DNA of 64,000 nucleotides from Kryptolebias marmoratus (GCF_001649575.2 NC_051446.1:24954627-25018626), one strand, 5' to 3'. Positions 24,434 to 63,980 are shown, counted from the first letter of the stretch. Notes: generated from the letters alone by a model not told the origin. Numbers and translations: made by a program.

Positions 24434-24439
24434 ATTAAA
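24434..24439 (+). promoter_or_regulatory. Putative tubgcp2 polyadenylation signal
   Basis: ATTAAA about 145 bp after the tubgcp2 stop codon, followed by a GT/T-rich stretch (TTTTGATGTTTTTGTG). No canonical AATAAA lies between the stop and this point. Confidence 0.45.
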
Positions 24440-24856
24440 AGTATTTCCTGAACTGATTTGGACTTTTGATGTTTTTGTGCAACGAGAGACCCCCAAACTG
24501 AACGTCTTATAAATAATTATTAAGTCTTATATTTAAGCTGGTTTGGGAATTAAAACCTGAGGAGTTGAATCAAAAACATTTTAACTTCTATGAAACACTG
24601 TAAAGAATCTAACAGGAGTCTGTCTTCAGAATAAAAGCATGAGACACGCTTTAGACTGCAATAGAAACTTATTTATGACAAATTAAATGTTTTTAAGTAA
24701 AACCCGGGGAAGCACGAAGCTCATGGCTGACAGTAGATATCTGGACATATTGGGCTGTCGTCACATCTTGTTTTTCAGAAATCCTTCCTGAAGAAATCTC
24801 AACAGACGGCTACAAGCAAACACTTACATTTACCATGATTTTAAAAGGGGTTGGGC

Positions 24857-25360
24857 TTTTATTTTGATATGTTTTGACGCCGGAAGTCTACCAACAGTTT
24901 ATTTTACAGACTTTTTATGCATCTTTACCTTATAAAGTAAATAAAATACCAGTTACCAGTAAGTGTTTTAATATGTTAATGTAATTAGTTAATTTTATTT
25001 TGAAATGGGAGATACCGGAAGTTGCACTCACGGTTTGTTATTTAACGGACTACTTTTTCTTATCCATGTTTACTGTAGAAACTTAAGTGTTTTAATACTT
25101 TACATGAACCAAGATGACATGGAAAAATTATGCATTTGTGTGGAAATTGAACTAGATTGGTTTTATTTTGAAATGGGTTATACCGGAAGTGATACTAACG
25201 GTTCATTTTACGGACTTTTTATGCATATTTACCATTATAAAGATTAGTTAAAAGTGTTTAAGTACTTCACATGAACCAAGAAAACATGGAATATTGATGC
25301 ATTTGTGGGGAGATGGACCGAACTTGGTTTTATTTTGAAATGCGTCGCGCCGGAAGTAGT
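24857..25360 (+). repeat. Tandem array with four ETS-type sites upstream of adam8
   Basis: Four diverged units each contain TTTTATTTTGAAATG (or a close variant) followed after a few bases by CCGGAAGT. The CCGGAAG cores are at 24880, 25015, 25183 and 25350, spaced 135, 168 and 167 bp. The last two units also share ACATGAACCAAGA, ACATGGAA and ATGCATTTGTG blocks. CCGGAAGT is the consensus ETS-factor site. The final site is about 140 bp before the adam8 ATG, within its likely promoter. The open frame across the units (25005-25247) is a by-product of the repeat. Confidence 0.8.
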
Positions 25361-25493
25361 CGTTTTCCGGTAAAAGTGTGAGTCGGTGATGAAGTCCGCC
25401 CCCCGGGAGGGGCCCCAGCGATGATTCACCGGGTTCGTAACGGGACGGAGGAGCGGCGGAGTCCGGACACGCCGCGCTTCTCACGGGGGGAAC

Positions 25494-34939
<9,446 letters not shown>

Positions 34940-34999
34940 ATTAAATTTATCTAATTATTCTGTAAAAACTTTTTGTTAAAGAGAAATAACTGAACAAAC

Positions 35000-35520
35000 A
35001 AAAAGGCAGCTAAACATTTAATCATAAAATCGAAGCTGCAAACAGCAGCTAAAGCGAAACCGTAAGAAGCAAATACAAACTAAAAAAAGCAAAACAGGAG
35101 CTAAAAGCTAAAATTGGCTAAAAGAGGACCTAATAGCTAAAAACAGACAAAAACAGCAAGACTGCAGCTAAAACCTGAAATAAAATCATAGCTGCTAAAT
35201 GTAGCAACATGAAGCTAAAAGCAGCAGGAGCATAGCTAAAAGCTGAAATAATAAATAACAGCAGCCAAATGTAACAAAACAGCTGCTAAAAGCTAAAACT
35301 GGCTAAAACAGAACCTAATAGCTAAAAATAGAAAAAACTGTAGCTAAAACCTGAAATAAAAAAACAGCTGCTAGAAGCTAAATGTAGCAACATGAAGCTA
35401 AAAGCAGCAGGAGCATAGCTAAAAGCTGAAATAATAAAAAACAGTGGCTAAATGTAACAAAACAGCTGCTAAAAGCTAAAAGCAGCAGGACCGAAGCTGA
35501 AACGATCCTCAGAAGACTAA
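35000..35520 (+). repeat. 183-bp tandem duplication rich in AGCTAAAA
   Basis: Two long units share TGTAGCAACATGAAGCTAAA and GCAGCAGGAGCATAGCTAAA, with anchor points at 35201 and 35384 (183-bp period). Within each unit AGCTAAAA and GCTGCTAAAAG words recur. It lies just downstream of adam8. Confidence 0.85.
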
Positions 35521-35593
35521 AAGGCGCCGAAGCAGATTTTAGTTTTTGAACAAACTGAACGGATCTAAAAGTGTTTGTTGTTTAGTTTCGGTG

Positions 35594-35599
35594 AATAAA
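35594..35599 (+). promoter_or_regulatory. Possible adam8 polyadenylation signal
   Basis: AATAAA about 650 bp after the adam8 stop, beyond the AGCTAAAA array. An ATTAAA lies one base after the stop codon (34940-34945) but is probably too close to be the only signal. Confidence 0.3.
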
Positions 35600-35995
35600 G
35601 TTAAATAATTTAAATAAATGAACAAATCTTATTCCTGACGGAGCCGGACGTTCTGAGACGAGCTGTGAGGAAGCAGATGCTGGTAATAAAACACCTTCTT
35701 ACAGAACCAAGTCGAGCTCCTTTCACAGCTGAGCTTCGGCTGATAAAAGCTGAAATATGAGGACGGACAGATCAGGGCCTGGACTCAAGCTGAGCTCGAA
35801 AACAACCAGGAGACTCCAGGAAACCAGAGAGCAGCGGCTCGTTGGCGTGAAACGCTGAAAGTTTCAGAACCGTCATTTTAAACACGATCATCGATGAGCG
35901 GGGAACGCTTCGGCTCGCTCTTCTTCTGTGACCTGAAACCGACTCCGGAGAGCGCCAGTCTGAGCCACCGAGAAGAAAGAGCCGTGCCAAAAGGA

Positions 35996-36006
35996 TTTAT
36001 TTTATT
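35996..36006 (-). promoter_or_regulatory. Putative chuk polyadenylation signal
   Basis: On the minus strand this reads AATAAAATAAA, about 1.5 kb after the chuk stop. It would give chuk a 3' untranslated region of 1.5 kb and leave about 1 kb between the convergent adam8 and chuk ends. The 3' region itself (36007-37500) shows no other feature apart from a short GAT repeat near 37253. Confidence 0.35.
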
Positions 36007-37500
36007 TGGTGGTCAACATTCATACAGGGAAATCTGTAAAAATGAAACATTCAGAATCAGATTCCTTAAATACAAAAGAACAGACCGGTTATCCATTGCA
36101 CTTGACCTTCATAAATACACGGTTTCTTTAACCAGATGAACACCTGCGTGTGACGGGACGGGGATGGATGATGGAGAAGAGGCTTGGAACAAACGATTTA
36201 AACAAAAACACCAAAGATTCAGTTTCTGTTCAACGAACCTGAAGGCCGTAACCTCCACTAACTGTTCCAGATTAGGATTAAAATAAACCACAACTTCTTA
36301 TAATCCCTGAAAACGTCTGATCGTGTTCGAACTGACGGGTCGACTCTCGTTCTTTTAGTTTTGCTCCAATAACTGAATTTATGGGAATCTGAGAGCTGAG
36401 AAAACTAAAGTTTGAGTTTCTGGGTCATTTTGGATTTTAACAGAGAAGAACAGATGTGTACAAATAAATATTAATACGTTTCATCCTCCTATTATAAACT
36501 GTTCTGTTCGGGTTTTTATGGATCTAATCGATTTGATGGATCGTGATCAGATAAATTAAGAAATAAGAAAAACTCCACTGATGTCTCTTTAATGTTATCT
36601 GTTCTCTGTAAATATGATCATTTCTATCTATCTGAATAATGTGACATTTTAGCTGAAAACGGAGCTCATTCTGTCTGAAATCGTCTCTCTGCTCCTGAGT
36701 TTGTCCAACTTTTATCTGTATTTATGTTCAGAAGTCAGAAAACAGCAGATTTATTTATGTTTTATGCAGCATAACGTCTAAAAAAACAAAACAAAATCAG
36801 CCCAGGAACTGATAGTTTGGCGTTGTTGTTTAAAAACGACCTTGTGTCTGTTTTAGAAATCAGCATCAGGAGGAAGAACCGTCTCTGAGGACAGCTGAGC
36901 AGATTTTTCCTGAATAATTTGGTTAATCTGTCGTTTTGTTTGCAGCTGAAAGACGACGTAGAAACACGATGGCCAGCCATGTACTGAGGCACGTATGATG
37001 ATGACATATAACACTATTATTTAAAAACACACATAAGTTAAACCCCCAAACGCTCGTGGTCGGATCAAACCCGGGACGAGCGGCGGCAGAGAGAGAGAGA
37101 GGCTACACGGGAGCATCAAAGTGCAGTTTGCTTGATTTTCATCTCCTCCTTGACCCCTGACCCCCGAACCACTTCCTGTTTCCTCTCTGAGCCACAGAGC
37201 TCCCCCCGAGCGACGGATGCGCTGCTACAGTTTGCTCGCCGTTACAGTGAAGATGATGATGATGATGAAGGGCATTGTGCAGCATCATGAGAAGGAGAAA
37301 GCTTCGTTGTATAAAAAGAAGATTATTGATTCAAACTTCCTGCTGTGGGACGATGGGAGCACACCGATCAGGAGAGGAAGTCCTGGTCAGAGCCGGGCGA
37401 AGGCCCTCCGCTGCGCTGCCGCCGCCGTACAGTCCTTAGTGTTACTCAGAGAACGGGTCAGAAAGGAGGACAGATGGAGGAGGAGGAGGGAGGGGGGCGT

Positions 37501-51895
<14,395 letters not shown>

Positions 51896-52329
51896 TGTCG
51901 TGCCACAGGCTGGAATAAACAAACAAACAAGCGAAGTGTACACAAGGCAAAAACAACAAAGGCTTTTGAGGGCGAGAGAACTCTTTCAATTTCTGTTGAC
52001 TAGCTAAACGAAGCTACCAAGGGCAGGGCTACATTCTGGGACGCTTTCCTGTTACATTAGCACATACATTTCAGGGCAGATTTGTGGCGTTGTGTGGGAA
52101 AAGGTCTAATTTTACACGTGACACATTTAATTTAAAACAAAAGATACAGAATAGTCCAAGTGTCTCGACTGACTACGTTAGCAGCGAGAAGCTAGTTAGC
52201 TAACCAACGGCATCCGTACACTAGGAAATAGCCGGAGCCCTTCACGCTAGCGTTATGCAATGAAAGCTTCGTTGCAGGTGGTAGTTTTATCCATAAATGT
52301 TTTCCGGACGGGCTGCTTCGAGACTTACT

Positions 52330-52530
52330 TCGGGTTCCTATGGGAGAGTCATGAGCCGTTTGCGGTAGAAGTGTGTCTTCTTGTTGTTTTCGGGTCGCTG
52401 CAGCACCGCGACGCCGCTGCTGTGTGTACTTTCCCACACGTACGTCACGAGAAACCCGGCTGCGTAGCGAGCCAGCGGCTCCGCTCCTTGCCAGCGCGCC
52501 GGCGCACGAGCGGGTCTTTTACTGGGTTTA
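52330..52530 (-). promoter_or_regulatory. chuk CpG promoter region
   Basis: CpG- and GC-rich DNA about 500 bp upstream of the chuk ATG, containing TACGTCACG (CRE-like) near 52441 and GCGCGCCGGCGC near 52493. Because the exon with the ATG starts at a splice acceptor, the non-coding first exon is expected here. The exact start site is unknown. Confidence 0.5.
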
Positions 52531-52628
52531 CTGTGTTTTTCTGTTTAACATTTGTCCTTAACATACTTTAATATAAGGTAGCTGAAACATAGTTTCAATC
52601 ACACAATGAAGGGCAAATATTTTGAAAA

Positions 52629-52950
52629 CACAGTTAAAGACTTACAGGTAAATTAAGTTGTTTACATTTTATGTAGGGGGGAACAGATTATTTCAGGCGG
52701 CTAAAATATTTTGTTTCCCCCTCCTAACTTTGGCAAATAAAGAGCAAATGTTATCAAAATCACAGGATTTATTGTTGATGATGAAAGGATTAAACACAGT
52801 TAAGGACTTTGCAGGTAAATTAATTTGTTTCCATTTTATGTAGGGGGAACAGATTATTTCAGGCAGCTGAAATATCCATTCTCTTCTCTCCTCCCCCCAT
52901 AACTTTGGCAAATAAAAAGCAACTGTTTCCAAATTCTCAAACGTCATGTG
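52629..52950 (+). repeat. 166-bp tandem duplication
   Basis: CACAGTTAAAGACTTACAGG at 52629 recurs as CACAGTTAAGGACTTTGCAG at 52795. Both units share GTAAATTAA, CATTTTATGTAGGGGG, AACAGATTATTTCAGGC and AACTTTGGCAAATAAA. The units differ at about one site in ten. It lies immediately upstream of the chuk promoter. Confidence 0.85.
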
Positions 52951-53789
52951 TGATAGCATATTAGACATTTCCTTAATCCAGTAATCTGTCATATTTTACA
53001 TTAGAACGGGATTTGCCAAAAAGTCTACACTGATCTTTTCAGGAAGTCTTTATTTTTGTGCCCTGCTCTCAGCTAACTTCGCTCCTCTTGTATCAGAAAT
53101 GAAAAATTATAAATGCACACTACGTGTTGGGAACCTGTGTTTGTTCACTGACTTTTATTTGTCGTGCTTAAGAGACAAAAGTTGAAAAAAGATCGATTCT
53201 CTTCGCGTTTAAAATAACACAAGCCTTGAGACAAGCGTAGACTCCGCCCACACGGTGCGCCGCTTCGTTCGCCAGTGTAGAAATGGTGTGGAGCTAATAA
53301 AATCAGGGCTGTGTTCAAAAACACTACAACTATAAAGCTTTCATTTTTAACTAAACGTCACATCACACTCATTTGAGCTCTTATTGTGGATATTATACTT
53401 AATTGTAAAACCATTCTGGGCTGTTTAGGTGTTTTGGATCTTTTTGTTTTTGTTTGAGGCATTTTAAAGGATTTTTAAGCATAAATAATACATCAAAACA
53501 GATCTTCAGCCAGTCACAAGCTTTTAATCAATAGGAGAATTATATGATTTTTTTGTAACCAGTCTTTATGACATTGGAATGATTACCTTTAATTATGCTT
53601 TTTACCATCTTTAGATGATGTTTGACATCTTATAACTGTTTGTTTTAAAGTTCTTTGTGTATCTTTTCTATACCTTTACGTAACAAGTCTCATGGCAGCG
53701 TTAAGTCAATGATAGGGATGTCGTTTTGCAACCTTTTCCAAGTGATTCGCCGCTGAGGTCCAGAAGCTTAATGTCAGCCATATTGATCC

Positions 53790-54235
53790 AATAAGCTCTG
53801 ATGTGTGTTCAGGATCACTGGAACAACCAGCTGGGTCTAAGATTCAACCTGTGCAGCTGCTGGTTTGAGGTGAACCGGAAGAACCTGGAGGTGCTCCTCC
53901 TTCATTAGTCCATCCCCCACATCATGACGCTACCACCTCCATGCTTTACAGCTGGTTCTGTGTTCTCAGGTCTGAAAGCTTCACCTTGACTCGTCCAAAC
54001 ATCCTGCTTGTCTTTGTGTCCAAACAGCTCGGTCTTTGTCTCGTTTTTGGCTTGTCCTTGTCCAGGTGTTCTTTTTTGGTCCTCTTGGTCCATGGTGATG
54101 AAGAGCTGTCTTCACTGGACATGGACACTCGTGGACAGGGACACTGGTGGACAGGGACACTGGTGTTCCAGCAGCTTTTAGCTCATGGCAGGTCCGAGCT
54201 CGGGTTGTTCCTGAACTGTACTCCTGACAAAAATA
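53790..54235 (-). mobile_element. Tc1-like transposon fragment
   Basis: The minus strand encodes AVKHGGGSVMMWG (53905-53945), the diagnostic Tc1-like transposase motif. Upstream of it a low-complexity stretch encodes DQEDQKRTPGQGQAKNET, followed by a small CACTGGTGGACAGGGA repeat (54122-54165) that is foreign to the transposase. Frame is disrupted and no inverted termini are visible. Confidence 0.8.
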
Positions 54236-54964
54236 CAAATAAATTTCTAGATTTTATCTACTGGAAAGAGTCCAAAATTATTTTCAAAAGGGGGAAAATG
54301 ATTCTCATCGTTCACTTTAATATTAACTCCTTCAAATATTTATACTGCTCAGTTAATTTTAGCTTTTAGCTACAGTTTTGCTGCTCGACTGGAACATTTT
54401 AAATTATAATTAACCTGCTATGGTATGAGTTCAGTTAGGCCACATCACATCTGATGATAAAGATATTTGACATGATGTTTTTTTTTTTGTTCTGGGGAAA
54501 GTTTTCATTTTGGAAAAAGAAATGAAATATAACATAAATTTGAGCTCCAGTTGCATAACAGCCGGTCTGTAGCTGCTCCTGCAGCCATGATCTGGGTCGT
54601 GCATGAACCATCATGTTCTGCTGCACAAATAAAAGTGAATTAGTCACTGGGCCATGGCTAATTTCTGCGTGAGTAAACTGAACCGTCCACATTCCTCAGC
54701 TGCACACAGACGATGTTTACTTGAATCCGATGCACATGACTGAGCTGAATGATCAGAAATAGGTCGAAATGGGAATCTGCCCCTCTCCCCCAGAGTCGCA
54801 GGTCCTCAGGAGACCCCACATGTTCCCAGTCTTCAGAACCACCTGACTTCGAGTATTTATACTGAGGAAATAACATTACTGTAAATTATATTCAAACAGC
54901 ATCTGAGCTCGAGAGAAAAACCGAAAGCTGAAGGCGACAATAATGACCCGGGCTTGTTTTTGTG

Positions 54965-55605
54965 TCTGTTAGCAAAATATCTCATGAACCACTGGATGAA
55001 TTTCAATGAGACTGTTAGTAAGTACTCATTTGATCACACAAAACTGGCTAAAAGTCGACTATTTTTAAAGCTGCTGAGCTGAAACTGTGTGTGATCGTTT
55101 AAAACATCCTTCAGTTTCTTGTTTAAAAACTGCAAGCTGTTGGTGAAAATGCCTGTTAGCAAAATATCTCTTGAACCACAGAACATGAGAGGATGCACGT
55201 CTTCCACTGATTAAGTTCTGGAGTAATTCTGACTTAGAAAACACATAAAATGGCCATAATTCAGTTGTTTTCAGTGTTACTGAAAGTAGCTGTGAGTGAT
55301 CTTTAAAACATACTGTGAGGGGGAACAGATCCTCCCTGCATGCCTGTCTGCAGCTGATCACATTTTGGAGTCATCCTCATTCACAAAGTTTCTCCAGGAA
55401 CGTTCTAGTTTGATCTACAAATCATTACCTTTCGGAGTCAGACCTGTTCAAGATGGCTGCCACAGCAAACCCAAAAATAGCTATTTATAATAAATTTTGT
55501 AGATATGGACCTATAATTGAATGTGGTAGTAGCTCAGAGTCAGTAGCTCAGTTTTAAACGTTGGCGGGAAAGGCGGCGGGCGATATGCATTCTTTCAAAG
55601 AGACA
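54965..55605 (+). repeat. Dispersed teleost repeat, fullest copy
   Basis: Landmarks in order: GTTAGCAAAATATCTCATGA (54970), GTTAGCAAAATATCTCTTGA again at 55156, CACATTTTGGAGTCATCC (55360), TTCAAGATGGCTGCCACAGC (55448), GTGGTAGTAGCTCAGAG (55525) and GGCGGGCGATATGCATTC (55575). This order defines a non-coding family of roughly 0.6 kb whose fragments occur at 955, 3175, 12560, 33540, 56690, 60255, 60950, 62245 and 62955. No inverted or direct termini were found. Confidence 0.7.
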
Positions 55606-56435
55606 CTGCAAACCTTTCAAAACACTTTTATTTTTTTTTATCCTCCGAAAACGAGAAGCTCACAAACAAGTTTTCCTCGGTGAGATTTACCAAAGCAGCT
55701 CCCATCACTGCCTTCACCTGCACAGGTAAACAGAACCGTCTGCTTCATTCACCTTGATAGAAAAAATAAAAATAAATTTAAAAAAAAGAAACATGAGCTC
55801 CAGGAGAGGAAATCAGCTTTACGAACCCTTCGGTTAACACTCAGGATATAAACGTCTCATGCTTTATTTACACAGAAACGATGGAACCGTTTAACGGACT
55901 CGGAGGTTATCCCACGACCCGAGCCGTCGCCGGGGCAACCAGAACCGTCTCCATGCCGACAAGCGGAGGCGACAGGATGTGGGTTCTCATCGAACCCTTT
56001 CTGCTTCGTTTTCCCTTAAAGAACCGTTTATTTAAGCAAACCACGACTGACGTGTGATTAAAAACCGGACGGTTTTTTTTTCGAGTTCAGGTCGGGCTCA
56101 GGGACGATGAAGATGCTGCAGGTCCTGATGGGGTCCTAAATCAGGTTTTAAAAAGGAGCTGACTCAGGACTGCAGACTCCAAACTCTAAATTTATCATGT
56201 TTGTAATTAAATAATAAAATAATTTTATAGTCTGGAGCACCGACAGACAGAAAGAACAAAGATCCACAAATCTAACATTTTCTGTACGTTTTAGAGGAGA
56301 AATTAAAAAAATATCCTCAATAAAATCAACTTGTGTTTCATTTAAGCGAATATCAGCAAACAGAAGCAGAAGAGCTTCATGTCTGAGAAGTTTCACTTCA
56401 AACAGATTTTCTTACCTAAAAAAGATGTAATGTAG

Positions 56436-56580
56436 GTCTGATGAAGGTGTGATGAAGGTGTGATGAAGGTGTGATGAAGGTGTGATGAAGGTGTGATGAA
56501 GGTGTGATGAAGGTGTGATGAAGGTGTGATGAAGGTCTGATGAAGGTGTGATGAAGGTCTGATGAAGGTCTGATGAAGGA
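56436..56580 (+). repeat. 11-bp minisatellite TGATGAAGGTG
   Basis: About 13 copies of TGATGAAGGTG with occasional TGATGAAGGTC variants. The reverse frame reads as HLHHTFITPSS-type repeats and should not be taken for a protein. It lies between chuk and psd. Confidence 0.95.
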
Positions 56581-56684
56581 CATCAGGTGAAATAAATGAG
56601 CCGTAGTGGAGTCCTGAAGCCTGACGCTTTTATTGATCACATCTTTCAGTTTTAATTGTTTCAAACAATAAAAAGAAACAATAT

Positions 56685-56800
56685 TTATGGCAATAAATCA
56701 GCTGATTTTACAGATATTGATCTATAATTTGCAGATAACACTATGTTCAAAAAGCCTAAAACCCTGTTTGTGGCGGGTGATAGGCATTCCTTCTTCTCCG
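56685..56800 (+). repeat. Dispersed teleost repeat, 3' end
   Basis: GATTTTACAGATATTGATCT and GGCGGGTGATAGGCATTCCT. This is the terminal part of the family described at 54965. Confidence 0.6.
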
Positions 56801-57592
56801 ATCAGTAATATTTGGAGTCACGAGTTCTGATGTTATTTTGTGGTTTGAGAAACAGGAGCAGCAAAGACTTAAACTAGAATTTAATCTTTTTTAACAACGT
56901 TATGTGCTGAAAACCCTACAGCTGCTCGGTATCAACATTTTTGGCATTTTAATCTAAATTTGGCTCCGTTTCGACAGTTTGGCCAACATCAGATTCAAAC
57001 ATTACCCATGAACTCGCGGCTGTAGCGTCAGATTCCACACAAAGAGTCCGTTTCTGCAACAAAACCCTTTTGAAACCATCCGAGTGAGCGTCTGAAAGGA
57101 GAGATAAAAATAAAACGCAGATCGGCTACAAGCAGTCATTATTTACGACCCCTTTTCTCACTACATTCTCCTGACTGATTAACGGTTTGGTCTACAAAAT
57201 GTGAAAAAATAAAATCAAACACAGCAATCAGACACTCCTCCTCTTGTCTGGCAAGCAGCTGAAGAACAAAAGAGGTTTTTTTTTTGTCGCGTAAGACAAA
57301 GAAGAGACACGAATCCTCAATGATCGAACTGTTAATTAAAAAGCCCAAACAGGCTCTGCTCTGGAACAGAAACACGCTCCTGGATATCAAAACGCTCCGC
57401 TTCACAAACTGTACAAAGTGGAATAAATGTTCTGGAGTTAAAACACGGGAATGGTGCCGGACGGACAGGTGCGAAGGTTAGCCCTGCGATGCCCCTCCTC
57501 CTCCTCAGGTGGGTGGGAGGGGTCGTGCATATTCACTGCAGGTGCAGCAGGTGGGATTATGGCTGGAGGAGGAACCGAAGTGAATGCTGACA

Positions 57593-57606
57593 GCTCCCCC
57601 TGCTGG
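57593..57606 (-). promoter_or_regulatory. CTCF-like site downstream of psd
   Basis: The minus strand reads CCAGCAGGGGGAGC, a close match to the CTCF core. It lies between the chuk promoter and the psd 3' end, within a small GC-rich block (57480-57620). Confidence 0.4.
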
Positions 57607-57619
57607 TCAGATGCTGCCA

Positions 57620-58110
57620 CTGCAGCTGCTCAAAGTGTTGAGTTTAAAAGCCTGAGTAGAAAATGGCTGTGCATTAATAATGCTATGAGGCGTCTGTGGC
57701 TACCTAACGATACTCGAAAAACCAGGCGTGTCCTCCTTCTCCTGTCTAATTTCTTGCTCTTTTTCATGCATCTTTCAGAACATTTTCAGCCCTGATCCGA
57801 CGGAAATCATGCTGTTAGGTTTTGGCATGGAGAACTTTCCTCTAAAACTGTTTAAATTTGTTTTGATATGTAAAAAAAAACCAACCCTTACTAATCTTTA
57901 GGCTTATATTCATATAGTTCGTAAAAATAATTCAAACAAAAACACGTGGATATCATTTAGCGCTTTTGGGACTAAGAAGAATAAATCTGTTTCTTCCTAA
58001 AGTGTGCTGAATATATTGCAAATATACAGTCATATATCCTACAATATAAGCAGGCGCTGAAATAAATACTGTACAACAAGTCCCGGGTGGTTTTAAAGAT
58101 AACACAGTTC
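57620..58110. other. Possible distal psd 3' untranslated region
   Basis: AT-rich non-coding DNA with no repeat signature. It is downstream of psd on the minus strand and could be part of a long 3' untranslated region, but I see no decisive signal. Confidence 0.25.
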
Positions 58111-58117
58111 CTTCATA

Positions 58118-58816
58118 ACCCCAATTCTGAGAAAACTGAGACGTTGTTTAAGATGTAAATAAAAATAAACCCATATTTTAATCACACTGAAACGTAGTAA
58201 ACATTTTAAATGTTGAAACTAAGAAATTTTAAAGATTTTATGGCAGCAACACATCATAAAAGGTGTTCCAGGTCCCGAAACTTTCCCTAAAAATGATGGA
58301 TGGGAGCAGATGTTGCTCTAAAACCTGGACTAATGCACCCCCATACCATCAGAGAGGCAGGCTGACCTCAGAACAGTTCTCCTCTTTGGTCCAGAGGAGA
58401 CACATCTGTTCTTTGCCTGATAGAGCTTTAAGCAGCACGGTGAACTGTGTTTACAGAACCAGAACCAGCCTTGACCTTTGACCTCAGAGGTTTCTACAGA
58501 TGACGGGAGATTCAGAGTCTTCCCAGTTTTACATTCAGGACCTTTATTCTGAAATTGTTCCTCTGTTTTTGGCCCATCTTTACTCCTCTGACTGACCTGC
58601 TGATAATTAACCTCCAGCTGTTTCGTACTCGAACCCGTTACTTTTACAGCTTTTCTGATGTGTTGCTGCCGTTAAATTCAAAACGAGTTTTTCCAAATAA
58701 TGACAGAATGTCTTAGTTTGAACATTTGGTGTTTGCTTTGCTCCACCGTGAATAAAATCACTGCGTTCTGTTTGTGTTTACATTTTAGACAACTTTTTTT
58801 CTGAACTGGGGTTGTA
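58118..58816. mobile_element. DNA transposon with AACCCCAATTC termini, internally deleted
   Basis: The left end is AACCCCAATTCTGAGAAAAC and the right end is TTCTGAACTGGGGTTG, so the termini are inverted repeats of at least 11 bp. Interior blocks (GAGCAGATGTTGCTCTAAAA, CACCCCCATACCATCAGAGA, CTCCTCTTTGGTCCAGAGGA, GTTTACATTTTAGACAAC) match a very common teleost element that starts ACAACCCCAATTC. This copy is about 0.7 kb, shorter than the usual form, with the centre missing. Confidence 0.8.
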
Positions 58817-58819
58817 TAT

Positions 58820-59767
58820 GTTCATTATTTGATCGTACGGTGGATTTACACAGAAGGAGGGGGTTCGAGATCAACGACTGACAGTAAAATGCTTAAAAAC
58901 ATCAACATTCAGGGTCTGCCTGGTGAGTGTCTGAAGATGAGCGGCACACATGTCGGGTGATGATTTAAAAGCCCCAGAAAGCAACTTTGACTTCTTAGTT
59001 TTTAACCTCAAAGTAGTAAAAAGCCCTAAAAGAAGCTGTGCTTGATGCAGGCATGCAGAGAAAACAACATTCAGCCAAGAAAGAGAACCGAAGCACGTCA
59101 CCGGACAGAAGCAAAAGCAACCAGGAAAAAGAAATGTTCAAGTAGAAGAGAAGAAAAAAGGACATCTTTCTCTGTGAGATGCAGTTTCAACTGTTCAGAG
59201 GAAGAAGGAGCAACGCCGTTTCAGCTTCATGCCGGCGTCGCTGGAACTTAACGAGCTGAAAGCTGTAATTTCCTGCCTGTGTGTGGAATGTGAACGCATC
59301 GCAGCGATGTGACAGGAACGATAAAAGGAGCTGCGATGTAACAGCCCCCCCCCNCCCCCAAAAAAAAAATAAAAAACAAAAATCTGGTGATGTTTTAAAA
59401 GTCTTTACAGCGCTTCACATCAGCTCAGATTAAAGTCTGTAAACATGTTTGGTCCCAAACAGAGAATCGAGAGCGAAGCCCTGAAAGAACTGAAGGGGGG
59501 AAACAAAAAGGATGCTGGATGTGTGGAGTCCCGTCTGATCCGTCAGCAGCGCCCCCCCCAGGTCTGCTGCCGCTGTTTGTTCACCTCGCTGCAGATCTCT
59601 GACCTCACAGCTGTTCTCCCCACCTCCCCGACCGGAGGTGCCGGGTGGGGCGTCGTGGGGTTCGACCCTCACTCCTGCTCCCCCATCAAGCAGAGCTGAA
59701 TCTGAAATAAAAACCGCCGCAGGGAGACGGCCCGCCGCTCCCGGCGCCCCCCCGTCCTCGCTGCGCC
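58820..59767. other. psd 3' flank, likely 3' untranslated region
   Basis: Directly downstream of the psd stop. It contains a C-run with a single N (59345-59359), an adjoining A-run and no recognisable coding exon. GC content rises near 59550-59767. No minus-strand AATAAA stands out as the obvious signal. Confidence 0.35.

Positions 59768-63980
<4,213 letters not shown>

Noticed and set aside
25005..25247. 80-codon frame upstream of adam8
   Set aside because: It is translation of the tandem ETS-site units. It has no counterpart in known proteins and lies upstream of the adam8 start.
56416..56664. Histidine-rich repeat protein on the minus strand
   Set aside because: An artefact of the TGATGAAGGTG minisatellite.
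58863..58873. GGTTCGAGATC, resembling a tRNA B box
   Set aside because: No A box, cloverleaf or anticodon arm can be built around it.
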